A model generated the notes under the pieces. The model saw only the letters and a list, made by a program, of their open reading frames with translations, searched no databases and had not been told where the DNA came from. The position numbers and the translations under genes are program-made. From a bacterium (lineage in GTDB: Bacteria > SAR324 > XYD2-FULL-50-16), in contig JAHJTV010000020.1 in assembly GCA_018829445.1 (NCBI GenBank), positions 1 through 63,915 of the forward strand: a stretch of DNA of 63,915 nt. Direction: 5' to 3'. Positions 18,154-25,383 of this stretch are shown piece by piece; within the stretch, counting starts at the first letter, position 1, and every line of letters starts with the position of its first letter.

Positions 18154-18307
18154 GTGTAACATACCTCTTCAAAATACCATTTTCCTTATTCTTGAAAAGC
18201 AAAAAAGATGTGAGACAAAAACAGGAAAGGAGATCTGGAAGAAGTTGTTTGATGAGAATGATTCAATTCGGATACTGAAAACAAAAGATAACGTACTGGA
18301 AGTATAA
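18143..18307 (+). CDS. Hidden 54-codon ORF coupled to the hydrogenase-like genes
   Basis: ATG at 18143 opens a 54-residue frame that ends with TAA at 18305-18307. It overlaps the transporter gene by 11 bases and its stop shares a base with the next ATG (TAATG), so both ends show the tight packing of real operon genes. GGAAGGAG lies about ten bases upstream of the ATG, with GTCAGG closer. The product is a small soluble, charged protein starting MNNRCNIPLQN, with two cysteines (residues 5 and 23) and a helical KTGKEIWKKLFDEND segment. I recognise no family. It may be an assembly or anchoring factor for the adjacent complex; that is inference from position only. Confidence 0.6.
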   Translation: MNNRCNIPLQNTIFLILEKQKRCETKTGKEIWKKLFDENDSIRILKTKDNVLEV

Positions 18308-19317
18308 TGGAAAACAGACTACCTAGGAGAAAGTTCATCCAACAAATGATAATCGGAAGCTTATCAGTTCCAACACTACTGGAACTAATGACTTCCAGTT
18401 TGCTGGCTATTACGGAAACGCCGAAGCAGCCAATCATATGGTTGCAAGGACAAAGTTCGGGAATTCATCGTTCCGGGATATGGAGTTATCCTGGGTTTCA
18501 TTCCTACATCTCTGAGCATTTTTCCATTCTGTCAGCCGATACGCCGAATCTGAATTCAATCGCTCTGGAACTGTCTGATAGAGGAAAGCAACATATTCTA
18601 ATTCTGGATGGTTACTTTTCAGATGATTTGGATGATCCCATCAATAATCTGCTAAAAGATCTCATTGTCATTTCCAGGGCTGTAATTTTGCTAGGTAATG
18701 AAGCAGCATATTGCTCAAAAAAACCTGAAGGGTTTTTAAATCTGGAAACAGAACTTTTGCATCTGGTAGAAACGCCATTTTTAAAACTGCCGGGAAATCC
18801 AGTACCTATCAGACACCTGGTGGGCTCTCTTAATCACATGATTCTGTACGATTTTCCAAAACTTGATGAGCACAGACGACCAGTCATGTTTTATTCACAA
18901 AGGATCTGCGAACGCTGTCAATTCAGGGGTGATTTTGAGCAGGGAAATTTTGTTCGCTATTTTGGCCAGAAAGAGGGCTGCTTGTATTGGCTGGGATGCA
19001 AAGGACCCATTACCAGAAATTCCTGTGCAATCGAAAAATGGAATGGAACATCAACCTGGTGTGTTAGTGCTGGAAGTCCATGCACCGGGTGTTCCGAGCC
19101 TGATTACCCTGATAATAATGGTTTGGGGTTATTTGGTCAGATTTCATCAGAAAGTGCGCCAATTAATTCATTTTTTATAAGAAACTCATCAACCCTGGCC
19201 CAGGGAGCATTTGCAGTTACTGTTTCCGGGGTTGCCATTCATGCCATATCCAGAAAAACCTCCTCTTCGCTAAAAGACGAGTCTTATTTTAACATTTCGG
19301 AGGATGAGAATGTATAG
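18307..19317 (+). CDS. [NiFe]-hydrogenase small-subunit homologue lacking proximal-cluster ligands
   Basis: The 336-residue protein has a Tat signal (PRRKFIQQM, residues 6-14) and aligns with HyaA-type small subunits throughout. By comparison with E. coli HyaA, the four ligands of the proximal [4Fe-4S] cluster are replaced by Ser51, His54, Glu132 and Asn164 (PIIWLQGQSSGIH, LLGNEAAYC, LKLPGNP). The distal-cluster ligands remain as Cys201, Cys204, Cys225 and Cys231, with Cys201 at the usual His position (FYSQRICERC). The medial cluster has Cys240, Cys259 and Cys262, plus Cys252 at the proline that normally keeps it [3Fe-4S], so a [4Fe-4S] medial cluster is expected. A C-terminal hydrophobic anchor (AFAVTVSGVAIHAI) is kept. 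Without a proximal cluster it cannot take electrons from a Ni-Fe site. The frame is intact, so decay is unlikely. Confidence 0.9.
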   Translation: MENRLPRRKFIQQMIIGSLSVPTLLELMTSSLLAITETPKQPIIWLQGQSSGIHRSGIWSYPGFHSYISEHFSILSADTPNLNSIALELSDRGKQHILILDGYFSDDLDDPINNLLKDLIVISRAVILLGNEAAYCSKKPEGFLNLETELLHLVETPFLKLPGNPVPIRHLVGSLNHMILYDFPKLDEHRRPVMFYSQRICERCQFRGDFEQGNFVRYFGQKEGCLYWLGCKGPITRNSCAIEKWNGTSTWCVSAGSPCTGCSEPDYPDNNGLGLFGQISSESAPINSFFIRNSSTLAQGAFAVTVSGVAIHAISRKTSSSLKDESYFNISEDENV

Positions 19318-20773
19318 CACTCTGATTGATCGTTTGCCCCGAATTGAAGGTTATCTGAGGGTCGTGTTGTCGCAAACGGAGACAAAAAATGAGATCCTTC
19401 TAAAAAGTGGACTGTCCACGCATCTCGATTTGAATCTTCAGGAAAGGTTTCCTCTTGAAGCGCTACACCTTACTCAATCATTGTCAGAACATTCATGTGT
19501 TGCCCACGCAATAGCATCTGTATCAGCCCTTGAAGATTACCTGAAGATCTACCCAACCGAGACAGGCCTTAGAATTCGACAAGTTCTGCTGGATCTCTCT
19601 ACCATTCGATCCCACATTTATCATTTCTACTGGGAAATCTTACCCGGGTATTTAAATTTTGAGCATTATGAGCAGTCATCGAAAAACGAACCCATGTTTT
19701 ATTTCGGGCAATTGCGCAGGGAAAAGGAGAAAGGTGATTTAGACCTGGAAACGGGGAAAAAGCTATTGAGTAGCATCTCAAAAGCAGCCAAGGTCATCGA
19801 TTTACTTCAGAAAAGCATGACGCTATTTGGGGGTAAATACCCGGTTATTATGAATCAGATTCCAGGTGGAGTGTCAAATTTCTCCCTGTCAAGAAGCTTG
19901 AATATGACAGTAATCCGCAATCTGGAACTGTGCAAATCTTTTATAGAAGAGACCTGGCCTTTGGATTTGAAAGAGTTCGTTCAAAATATACCAAATTCAA
20001 CCCTTGTATTAGAGACTAATCCAAATTTGATTAGTTTTGGCTCCTTGCCGATTGAACAAAATAAAGGGAAGACCTCAAATTATTCGGAAGGCGTTTTGCT
20101 CAAAGGGAAACTGGAGCCTGTCAACGAATTAAAGATAACTGAAACCTTGACAGACACCTATTATTTACCAACAGATAAATCCGACAACAACCCGCAAAAA
20201 TTGTATGCCTTGAATAAACCGGGAGCAAGAACCTGGATCAAGGGAGCTCGCTACAATGAGCAGACCATGATTACAGGTGCCCTTTCTCGTATGATGATTA
20301 CACATCTGGTTGGGGGAAACCTGGAAATCAGTGATATTATCAGTCAGATGATTGATGATCTTGAACTCACTTTTGAATCTCCTAATTGCACAGCCAGCCG
20401 CCTACTATCAGAGGTATTGGAAGGTCGAATCTATCTTAAGAATATTTTTAAGAACCTCTTTGAGATTAGTGGCGATTCAGATACGAACCGTAAAACCCGC
20501 TTCAACTTTTCGCCGGAAGGTGTTGGTATCGGAAAAATTGAATCTCCAAGCGGATCATTACTTCATCAAGTTTATATTTCAAACAGTCGGATTAAAAAAT
20601 ATGTGATTATTTCACCGATGAATTGGAATTTTTCTCCCGGGGACGAAGAGGGTAAAAAAGGGGTGGTTGAAACTGAACTAAATCAATTGACAAAAGCTCG
20701 AGACCTGACTCCTATTATGATCGCACGGCATCTTCATTCATATAATGCTCAGATTCTGGACGGAACACGGTAA
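19310..20773 (+). CDS. [NiFe]-hydrogenase large-subunit homologue lacking all Ni-Fe cysteines
   Basis: The 487-residue protein retains large-subunit landmarks: RIEGYLRV (residues 11-18, normally RIEGH), HAIASVSALED (66-76), TLFGGKYPVIMNQIPGGV, RTWIKGARY and MNWNFSPGDEEGKKG. The first active-site CxxC is replaced by Ser59 and Ser62 (SEHSCVAH), and the C-terminal DPCxxCxxH by NAQILDGTR, giving Gln481, Asp484 and Arg487. The chain stops exactly where the maturation endopeptidase would cut a normal subunit, so no processing tail remains. A Ni-Fe(CN)2CO centre cannot be bound in the known way. The ATG at 19310 is six bases after GGAGG (19299-19303); the gene overlaps the small subunit by eight bases. 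No hyp maturation genes are in the window. Confidence 0.9.
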   Translation: MYSTLIDRLPRIEGYLRVVLSQTETKNEILLKSGLSTHLDLNLQERFPLEALHLTQSLSEHSCVAHAIASVSALEDYLKIYPTETGLRIRQVLLDLSTIRSHIYHFYWEILPGYLNFEHYEQSSKNEPMFYFGQLRREKEKGDLDLETGKKLLSSISKAAKVIDLLQKSMTLFGGKYPVIMNQIPGGVSNFSLSRSLNMTVIRNLELCKSFIEETWPLDLKEFVQNIPNSTLVLETNPNLISFGSLPIEQNKGKTSNYSEGVLLKGKLEPVNELKITETLTDTYYLPTDKSDNNPQKLYALNKPGARTWIKGARYNEQTMITGALSRMMITHLVGGNLEISDIISQMIDDLELTFESPNCTASRLLSEVLEGRIYLKNIFKNLFEISGDSDTNRKTRFNFSPEGVGIGKIESPSGSLLHQVYISNSRIKKYVIISPMNWNFSPGDEEGKKGVVETELNQLTKARDLTPIMIARHLHSYNAQILDGTR

Positions 20774-20780
20774 AAAAGGG

Positions 20781-21332
20781 ATGAAAATTCAATTTCTAGT
20801 GTTAAAAATATACTCAAGTATCATTAAGCGAATTCACAGTTGGGGGCTATTATCCCTAATACTGTTAATTTATCTCTCTTCTCTGGCGATCAAGCTTCCC
20901 ATAATGGTAACTCTTTTCAGTCGATTGGGACTAATGACCCTGCATGTTTTTTGCGGATTTATAACAGTGTTTTTTCTCATTATCATGGCCTATAATTTTT
21001 TATTGGACACAATTTTTAAAAAAGATAGTCCGGGTGATGAGAAAAAAAAAGGTTCAGGTATTCTATCACCTCATGAATCTGGCAACAGGTTTTTGGTTGA
21101 ATTGCTATTTTACAGTTCTTTTTTTGTAGTTTGTTTTCTTGGAGTGGTTTATTACGTTATAAAAGAATTTTCCCTACAGGGAACCTATTTCAGTCAAAAC
21201 GTTGCTTCTTTGGCTCATGTAATTGTCGGATGGTTTTTTATATCGATTGTATTTATAAGGTATTACCTCAAAATCACTCAATGGTTCAGTGACGTATTCC
21301 AGTATCTCCGGGAGAATGAAGCCCAATATTAA
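20781..21332 (+). CDS. HyaC-like membrane cytochrome b subunit
   Basis: Four hydrophobic helices in 183 residues match the cytochrome b anchor of group-1 hydrogenases, which passes electrons from the distal cluster to quinone. His19 (RIHSWG), His55 (MTLHVFCG) and His146 (LAHVIVGW) correspond to three of the usual four haem ligands. The fourth, 14 residues after His146, is Arg160 (FIRYY), so perhaps only one haem is fully ligated. The start at 20781 follows an A/G-rich stretch; an in-frame ATG at 20745 would overlap the large subunit. Placement directly after the two hydrogenase-like subunits supports the identification despite low sequence conservation. Confidence 0.75.
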   Translation: MKIQFLVLKIYSSIIKRIHSWGLLSLILLIYLSSLAIKLPIMVTLFSRLGLMTLHVFCGFITVFFLIIMAYNFLLDTIFKKDSPGDEKKKGSGILSPHESGNRFLVELLFYSSFFVVCFLGVVYYVIKEFSLQGTYFSQNVASLAHVIVGWFFISIVFIRYYLKITQWFSDVFQYLRENEAQY

Positions 21333-21365
21333 TCCCCATTTTCCATATATCCCAGATTTGAAGCA

Positions 21366-22052
21366 ATGAATCCACTGGAACTCACAGGTCGGACTCGTTC
21401 CCACATAAAACAGCACGAAAATCCCCGTTTTGCAGCCCAAACGGAAACGGTAGCGGCTTTTTTTGATATGAAAACGGCTGCAGCACGTGAAGGCATTAAA
21501 TTGCATCCCTTCAGCGCCTTCAGAGATTTTAATACTCAATTAAAAATCTGGAATAAAAAATATCAAGGAGAGCGGCCCCTTTATTCGCAGTCAGGGAAGC
21601 TAATTGACTACGCTTCTTTATCCAAACCGGAGTTAATTCACTACATTCTTTCCTGGTCAGCTTTGCCTGGTGCGAGTCGACATCATTGGGGAACCGATAT
21701 TGATGTCATAGATCTGGCAACAATAGATGAGCATTATCAGGTAGAACTCTTACCGGAGGAATCGGAAAAAGGAGGAGTGTTTTATCACTTACACTGCTGG
21801 TTAGATGAGAATATGCATCGATTTGGCTTTTTCAGACCTTACCAGAAATACAATGGCGGTATCAATCCGGAACCATGGCATTTAAGCTATGCTCCCATAT
21901 CAAATCGTGCCCTTGATCTTTTAACCATTGAAATACTGGAAGAGACAATCAAGACCGAAGATATTCATGGAAAAGAGTATGTGCTGGAGAATCTGCCAAC
22001 CATTTACAGAACCTACATCGTCAATATATGTAAAGGTGATGGTTTTCTCTAA
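21366..22052 (+). CDS. M15B-family D-alanyl-D-alanine carboxypeptidase-like protein
   Basis: The VanY-type zinc motifs are present: ASRHHWGTDIDV (SxHxxGxDxD, about residues 108-119) and EPWHLSY (WxH, about 176-182), which supply two His, one Asp and the catalytic Glu. PFSAFRDFNTQLKIWNKKY matches the YRS/FR-type substrate region. The 228-residue protein has no obvious signal peptide, unusual for an enzyme that trims periplasmic peptidoglycan peptides. It begins 33 bases after the cytochrome gene and is probably in the same transcript. Confidence 0.87.
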   Translation: MNPLELTGRTRSHIKQHENPRFAAQTETVAAFFDMKTAAAREGIKLHPFSAFRDFNTQLKIWNKKYQGERPLYSQSGKLIDYASLSKPELIHYILSWSALPGASRHHWGTDIDVIDLATIDEHYQVELLPEESEKGGVFYHLHCWLDENMHRFGFFRPYQKYNGGINPEPWHLSYAPISNRALDLLTIEILEETIKTEDIHGKEYVLENLPTIYRTYIVNICKGDGFL

Positions 22053-22077
22053 TAATCTAAAGAACGGAATTTCATGA

Positions 22078-22356
22078 CAGAACTTAAACAATGCAGGAAA
22101 ATTTCATGATGCCATTGGTATTGTGATAGGGGAATGTGTGAATTGTACTCCAAAAAAAATTGATCCGGGATTTTATAGAGAGAGAAGCCTTGAAGATATC
22201 ATTTTTGATATATTTGAGCACATGGGAAAACCGACTATTTACGGGCTGCCCCTGGGTCATACAAGAGATATTGCAACAATTCCGTTAGGTGTTCACGGAT
22301 TGCTGGACGCTACGAAGGGAACATTCAGTATTATCGAAAAAGGAGTAGTCGAATAA
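22078..22356 (+). pseudogene. C-terminal fragment of LD-carboxypeptidase (peptidase S66)
   Basis: The frame is open from 22078 and reads NNAGKFHDAIGIVIGEC, then GLPLGHTRDIATIPLGVHG and a terminal FSIIEKGV, the last third of muramoyltetrapeptide LD-carboxypeptidases (normally about 300 residues). The nucleophile Ser domain is missing and the frame is closed by a stop at 22075, directly after the M15B gene. The only starts are GTG (22123) or internal codons. It looks like a deletion remnant. The catalytic Glu/His part alone would be inactive. Confidence 0.75.
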
Positions 22357-22565
22357 GCACAGAAGTCTTTTCTTAGTTTTTGAAACGACTCACATAAAAC
22401 TTGATATAGAGGATTTTTCAGCAAGCCTGATTAGGCAAGATGGTGCAGGAAAGGTATGTATGCAGGATAACCCCCAACCTTTACAGATCCTGCATCATAA
22501 ATGTCTGCAAAAACAATAGTCCTCCTATTCATCCATAGAATAATGCACTGAACAAGTTGTTTTGG

Positions 22566-22605
22566 AACTGGAAAGAACCCTTCTGACAGGGTCTCTTTTC
22601 CAGTT
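22566..22605. terminator. Bidirectional stem-loop between the peptidase fragment and fliW
   Basis: AACTGGAAA...ACCCT pairs with AGGGT...TTTTCCAGTT with a small internal mismatch and a short loop (TCTGAC). It overlaps the fliW stop codon and separates convergent genes. There is no proper T-tract on either side, so it could also be an RNA-stabilising 3' end. Confidence 0.5.
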
Positions 22606-23107
22606 AAACAGCTTGTTTCTGCAATGTTTCTTTAGAAGATGCAAGAGACGTTTTTCCAATTTCGTCATCAACCTTATCTTCCGTCGATTGAATAAGCTTC
22701 TCACGAGTTGTGTATTCCGTATCAACAAGAACAAACTGATGTCCTAATCTTTGCGTTGGATTGATGATCAGCGGTCCTTGCAGATTTACCGTCACTTCAT
22801 GAATATTTCTCGACATTGTTACAATGCAATACACCAACAGGTTTTCTGTTGAATCTGTTTTGATCAGTTTTAAATCGTCGCGAGTCACATCAAAATGATA
22901 ATCGGGTTTGGAAATGAGTGGATCGACCACTACAAAAGCCAATGCCGGATTATCAAGTGATTGAAGCATTCTGAACGGTATTGCTCGATCTTCGTCAATG
23001 AATGTAAAACGAGTACAGTCAGGGAAGCCAAGAGGACCGTCCGGGAAGATAATAATATCTTCTGATTTAACATCAATCTGTCCAAAACGAGTTGTATCAA
23101 ATCTCAT
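22604..23107 (-). CDS. fliW: Flagellar assembly factor FliW
   Basis: FliW binds CsrA and releases it when flagellin is secreted, coupling filament export to translation. Signatures include IIIFPDGPLGFPDC, FTFIDEDRAIPFRMLQSLDNPALAFVV (split across about residues 38-64) and NLQGPLIINP. I start at 23107 (MRFDTTRFG), where AGAGG is seven bases upstream, giving 167 residues; an in-frame ATG at 23137 lacks a binding site. The tail after about 135 is longer and more charged than usual. It is the last gene of flgM-flgN-flgK-flgL-csrA-fliW. Confidence 0.95.
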   Translation of the reverse strand: MRFDTTRFGQIDVKSEDIIIFPDGPLGFPDCTRFTFIDEDRAIPFRMLQSLDNPALAFVVVDPLISKPDYHFDVTRDDLKLIKTDSTENLLVYCIVTMSRNIHEVTVNLQGPLIINPTQRLGHQFVLVDTEYTTREKLIQSTEDKVDDEIGKTSLASSKETLQKQAV

Positions 23108-23202
23108 TTTTGAGCCTCTAAATTGAGGTTGTCCCATTAGTAGGGAGTTTTCCGGGCGTTAAGCCCGAATTTCTACAAAAAAAATGATTGGAAAATGAAT
23201 TA

Positions 23203-23436
23203 TTACTTTTTCCGTTTCCAAATATCAGTCAATGCTTTCAGACTTAAAGGACTCTGCTGAGCGGCCAGTCTGTTTTCATCTTGAATTCTCTGGTAGATTT
23301 CTTCTCGATGAATGCTATATTTTTTGGGAGCCTGAATGCCCAGTCGAACCTGTTTGCCTTTGATTTCCAATACTTGGATCTTGATATCATCTCCAATCGT
23401 GATACTTTCTCCCAACTTCCTTGTTAAGATGAGCAT
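23203..23436 (-). CDS. csrA: Carbon storage regulator CsrA
   Basis: RNA-binding repressor that blocks ribosome access at GGA motifs. The first 50 residues ([43 protein letters not shown]) are canonical, including the basic and beta-strand residues that contact RNA. The 77-residue length is slightly extended at the C-terminus, as in many flagellar CsrA proteins. The ATG at 23436 has GGAGG six bases upstream; the apparent earlier start is a GTG within that binding site. It sits between flgL and fliW. Confidence 0.97.
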   Translation of the reverse strand: MLILTRKLGESITIGDDIKIQVLEIKGKQVRLGIQAPKKYSIHREEIYQRIQDENRLAAQQSPLSLKALTDIWKRKK

Positions 23437-23437
23437 T

Positions 23438-23455
23438 TTCACCCTCCATGGTGAA
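23438..23455 (-). promoter_or_regulatory. Predicted CsrA-binding hairpin over the csrA ribosome binding site
   Basis: In the csrA mRNA, UUCACC and GGUGAA form a perfect six-base stem around the loop AUGGAG. This places GGA in a hexaloop directly over the Shine-Dalgarno sequence, two bases before the AUG. High-affinity CsrA sites have exactly this form (ANGGA in a small hairpin loop), so CsrA probably represses its own translation. This is read from the sequence; binding is inferred. Confidence 0.6.
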
Positions 23456-23551
23456 GAAAGAACTTTGAAAACCAGATATCACGAGGGATATCTTCAGCCC
23501 AATTATAGGTCTATTCTAAGCAACTTTAATCATAAGCACTATAAATTGGGA

Positions 23552-25336
23552 TCACCTTAAAAAATCAATCAATGTCGGTTGGATTAATTTGGCAGAGGCG
23601 TCTAAAGCTGTCTTATGCTTTAGTTCTGCTTTGTTTAAATCAACCGCTCCTTTCGCCAGATCCATATCTTCCAGTTTGGACAACTCCTCCCTTCTGAAAT
23701 CCATGTTCTTTTGGATTCTCTCTTCGCTGGATTCCAGCTCTTTAAACGTAGAACCAATCTGGCTTCGGAATTTAAGTACCTGGTTAATGGACTTATCAAT
23801 ATCATCAATACTCTTCATAACTGACAATTGATCATCATCTTTTAAAGCCTCTGATAATCGGTTCAGCATGTCGAATACATCCGCAGTGCCTTCATCAACC
23901 GGGTCCTTCTTAAATAGTTGCTTTGCATTTATATTCAAAGCAACTTTGATACCATTATCAACGAGAACCTCTTTAATCTGTTCATTCCCTTTATATTTAA
24001 CGAATTCGTTTTCCCTAAATTGGAATTCCAACCCTTCTCTGAAGAACGGATCCTGGTTTGCCTTAAATTCCAGATCAACTTTGTTGCTGGCTTTTCCTTC
24101 AGGATTGAAGATTTCAGTCTTTCTATTTAAAACCTTGGGCTGAGACCATGTTTTCCCGCCATCATCACTTATGATGATCTGGGCCAACCCAAATGTTCCA
24201 CCCTTGATTACGCGAACCAGGTAGTTGTCTTTGGAAAAACCGTTGAATACCGCTTCATATTCAGCTGGATCTATCTCAATATCCACTCCAGTATCTGTTC
24301 CCTCTTCAGCTTTGGCAGCAGTTGCAGCATCCCCTGGCATCCCAATCTGTTCGAAGTTCATTCGATTAAAAAAACCGGTCGTATCCTCCCCAAATTGGAG
24401 GTTTATGCCCTTAGTCGGGTACAGATAAATAGAGTTGTCAATTCCGATGTCCCCGGCAATTTTTGTCTTAAACCCAATCGGAGAATGGGGATCTTCAACA
24501 TAGCCATCTTCTGCAATGGCTGCATCGTTAATCTTTTTTATGATCTGTTCAATCGATTCTGTTCCATCAAGAACAATGACGATTTTCTTGGGAAGATTGT
24601 TCTCCCCTTCAGTCTCATCAATTGAGGGGGAAGCAGGTTTTTTTTCGTCCGTTATTTTTGCATCTTCTGCTTCTTCCATCCCTGTCGGCTTGTCTGCCTT
24701 TTGTTCGGCATCCAGTTTTTCTAACTGGCTTAATTTATCTTCAGATTGATATTCGGGAGTTTCATTCAAATAAAGGGTAAATGAGCCAGGCAGTATTCCA
24801 TTCAAAGGTTCACTTTGATTAATCGGAATAATTTTCTCCGCACTCTTAATGCGGGCACCGAAGAATTTAACAACCGGATCTGTAATTTCTGAGCTCACTT
24901 CCAGTGGTTTGGTAAATGTTTTTGTGCCTGCAAAAAGATAAAGTTTTCCCTCTTTTTTATTCCCAAGATCAATTAAATCTTTGGTGATGATTTTTATTTC
25001 ATTGGCCAGAGTACTTCTGTTTTCCTTTGTGGAGGCTCCGTTTGCACCTTCAAGTGCGAGATCCTTGACATGTCTTAGGGCTTCTCCAATCTGTTTGATG
25101 GTTTCTTCGTTGGTATTTAACCAGACTTTGTCCGCACTGATGTTTTTTTCCAGTGTCTTAGAGTGGTTAATCGATGTTCGAAAATCCTGAACCTTTGCCG
25201 CACCTACCGGATCATCGGATGGTTTGTTCAATATTTTGCCATTCGAAATGCCAACCATTAGCTCCTGCAGTTCCTCGGAATTTGTATTCAAATTCTTCGT
25301 TACTGCATTATGTTTGGTTAATTCGGTTACACGCAT
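23552..25336 (-). CDS. flgL: Flagellar hook-associated protein 3 (FlgL)
   Basis: Hook-filament junction protein. The N-terminal flagellin-like D0/D1 region (SEELQELMVGISNGKILNKP, DDPVGAAKVQ) and the C-terminal helix (LDASAKLIQPTLIDFLR) flank a large variable middle, giving 594 residues against roughly 300-420 in well-known FlgL proteins. Residues about 193-250 form an acidic, low-complexity stretch rich in Glu, Lys, Asp and Pro, probably a surface-exposed linker. It follows flgK by 47 bases. The flagellin gene itself is not in the window. Confidence 0.92.
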   Translation of the reverse strand: MRVTELTKHNAVTKNLNTNSEELQELMVGISNGKILNKPSDDPVGAAKVQDFRTSINHSKTLEKNISADKVWLNTNEETIKQIGEALRHVKDLALEGANGASTKENRSTLANEIKIITKDLIDLGNKKEGKLYLFAGTKTFTKPLEVSSEITDPVVKFFGARIKSAEKIIPINQSEPLNGILPGSFTLYLNETPEYQSEDKLSQLEKLDAEQKADKPTGMEEAEDAKITDEKKPASPSIDETEGENNLPKKIVIVLDGTESIEQIIKKINDAAIAEDGYVEDPHSPIGFKTKIAGDIGIDNSIYLYPTKGINLQFGEDTTGFFNRMNFEQIGMPGDAATAAKAEEGTDTGVDIEIDPAEYEAVFNGFSKDNYLVRVIKGGTFGLAQIIISDDGGKTWSQPKVLNRKTEIFNPEGKASNKVDLEFKANQDPFFREGLEFQFRENEFVKYKGNEQIKEVLVDNGIKVALNINAKQLFKKDPVDEGTADVFDMLNRLSEALKDDDQLSVMKSIDDIDKSINQVLKFRSQIGSTFKELESSEERIQKNMDFRREELSKLEDMDLAKGAVDLNKAELKHKTALDASAKLIQPTLIDFLR

Positions 25337-25383
25337 TTTTAATTAGCTCGATATAAGGTTCAACTGTTTATTATCCAGTTAAG

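Noticed and set aside
18307..20773. Annotation as a working uptake [NiFe] hydrogenase
   Set aside because: The best family match is to hydrogenase subunits, but none of the eight cysteine ligands of the Ni-Fe site and proximal cluster is present, so an H2-oxidising activity by the known mechanism is not supported.
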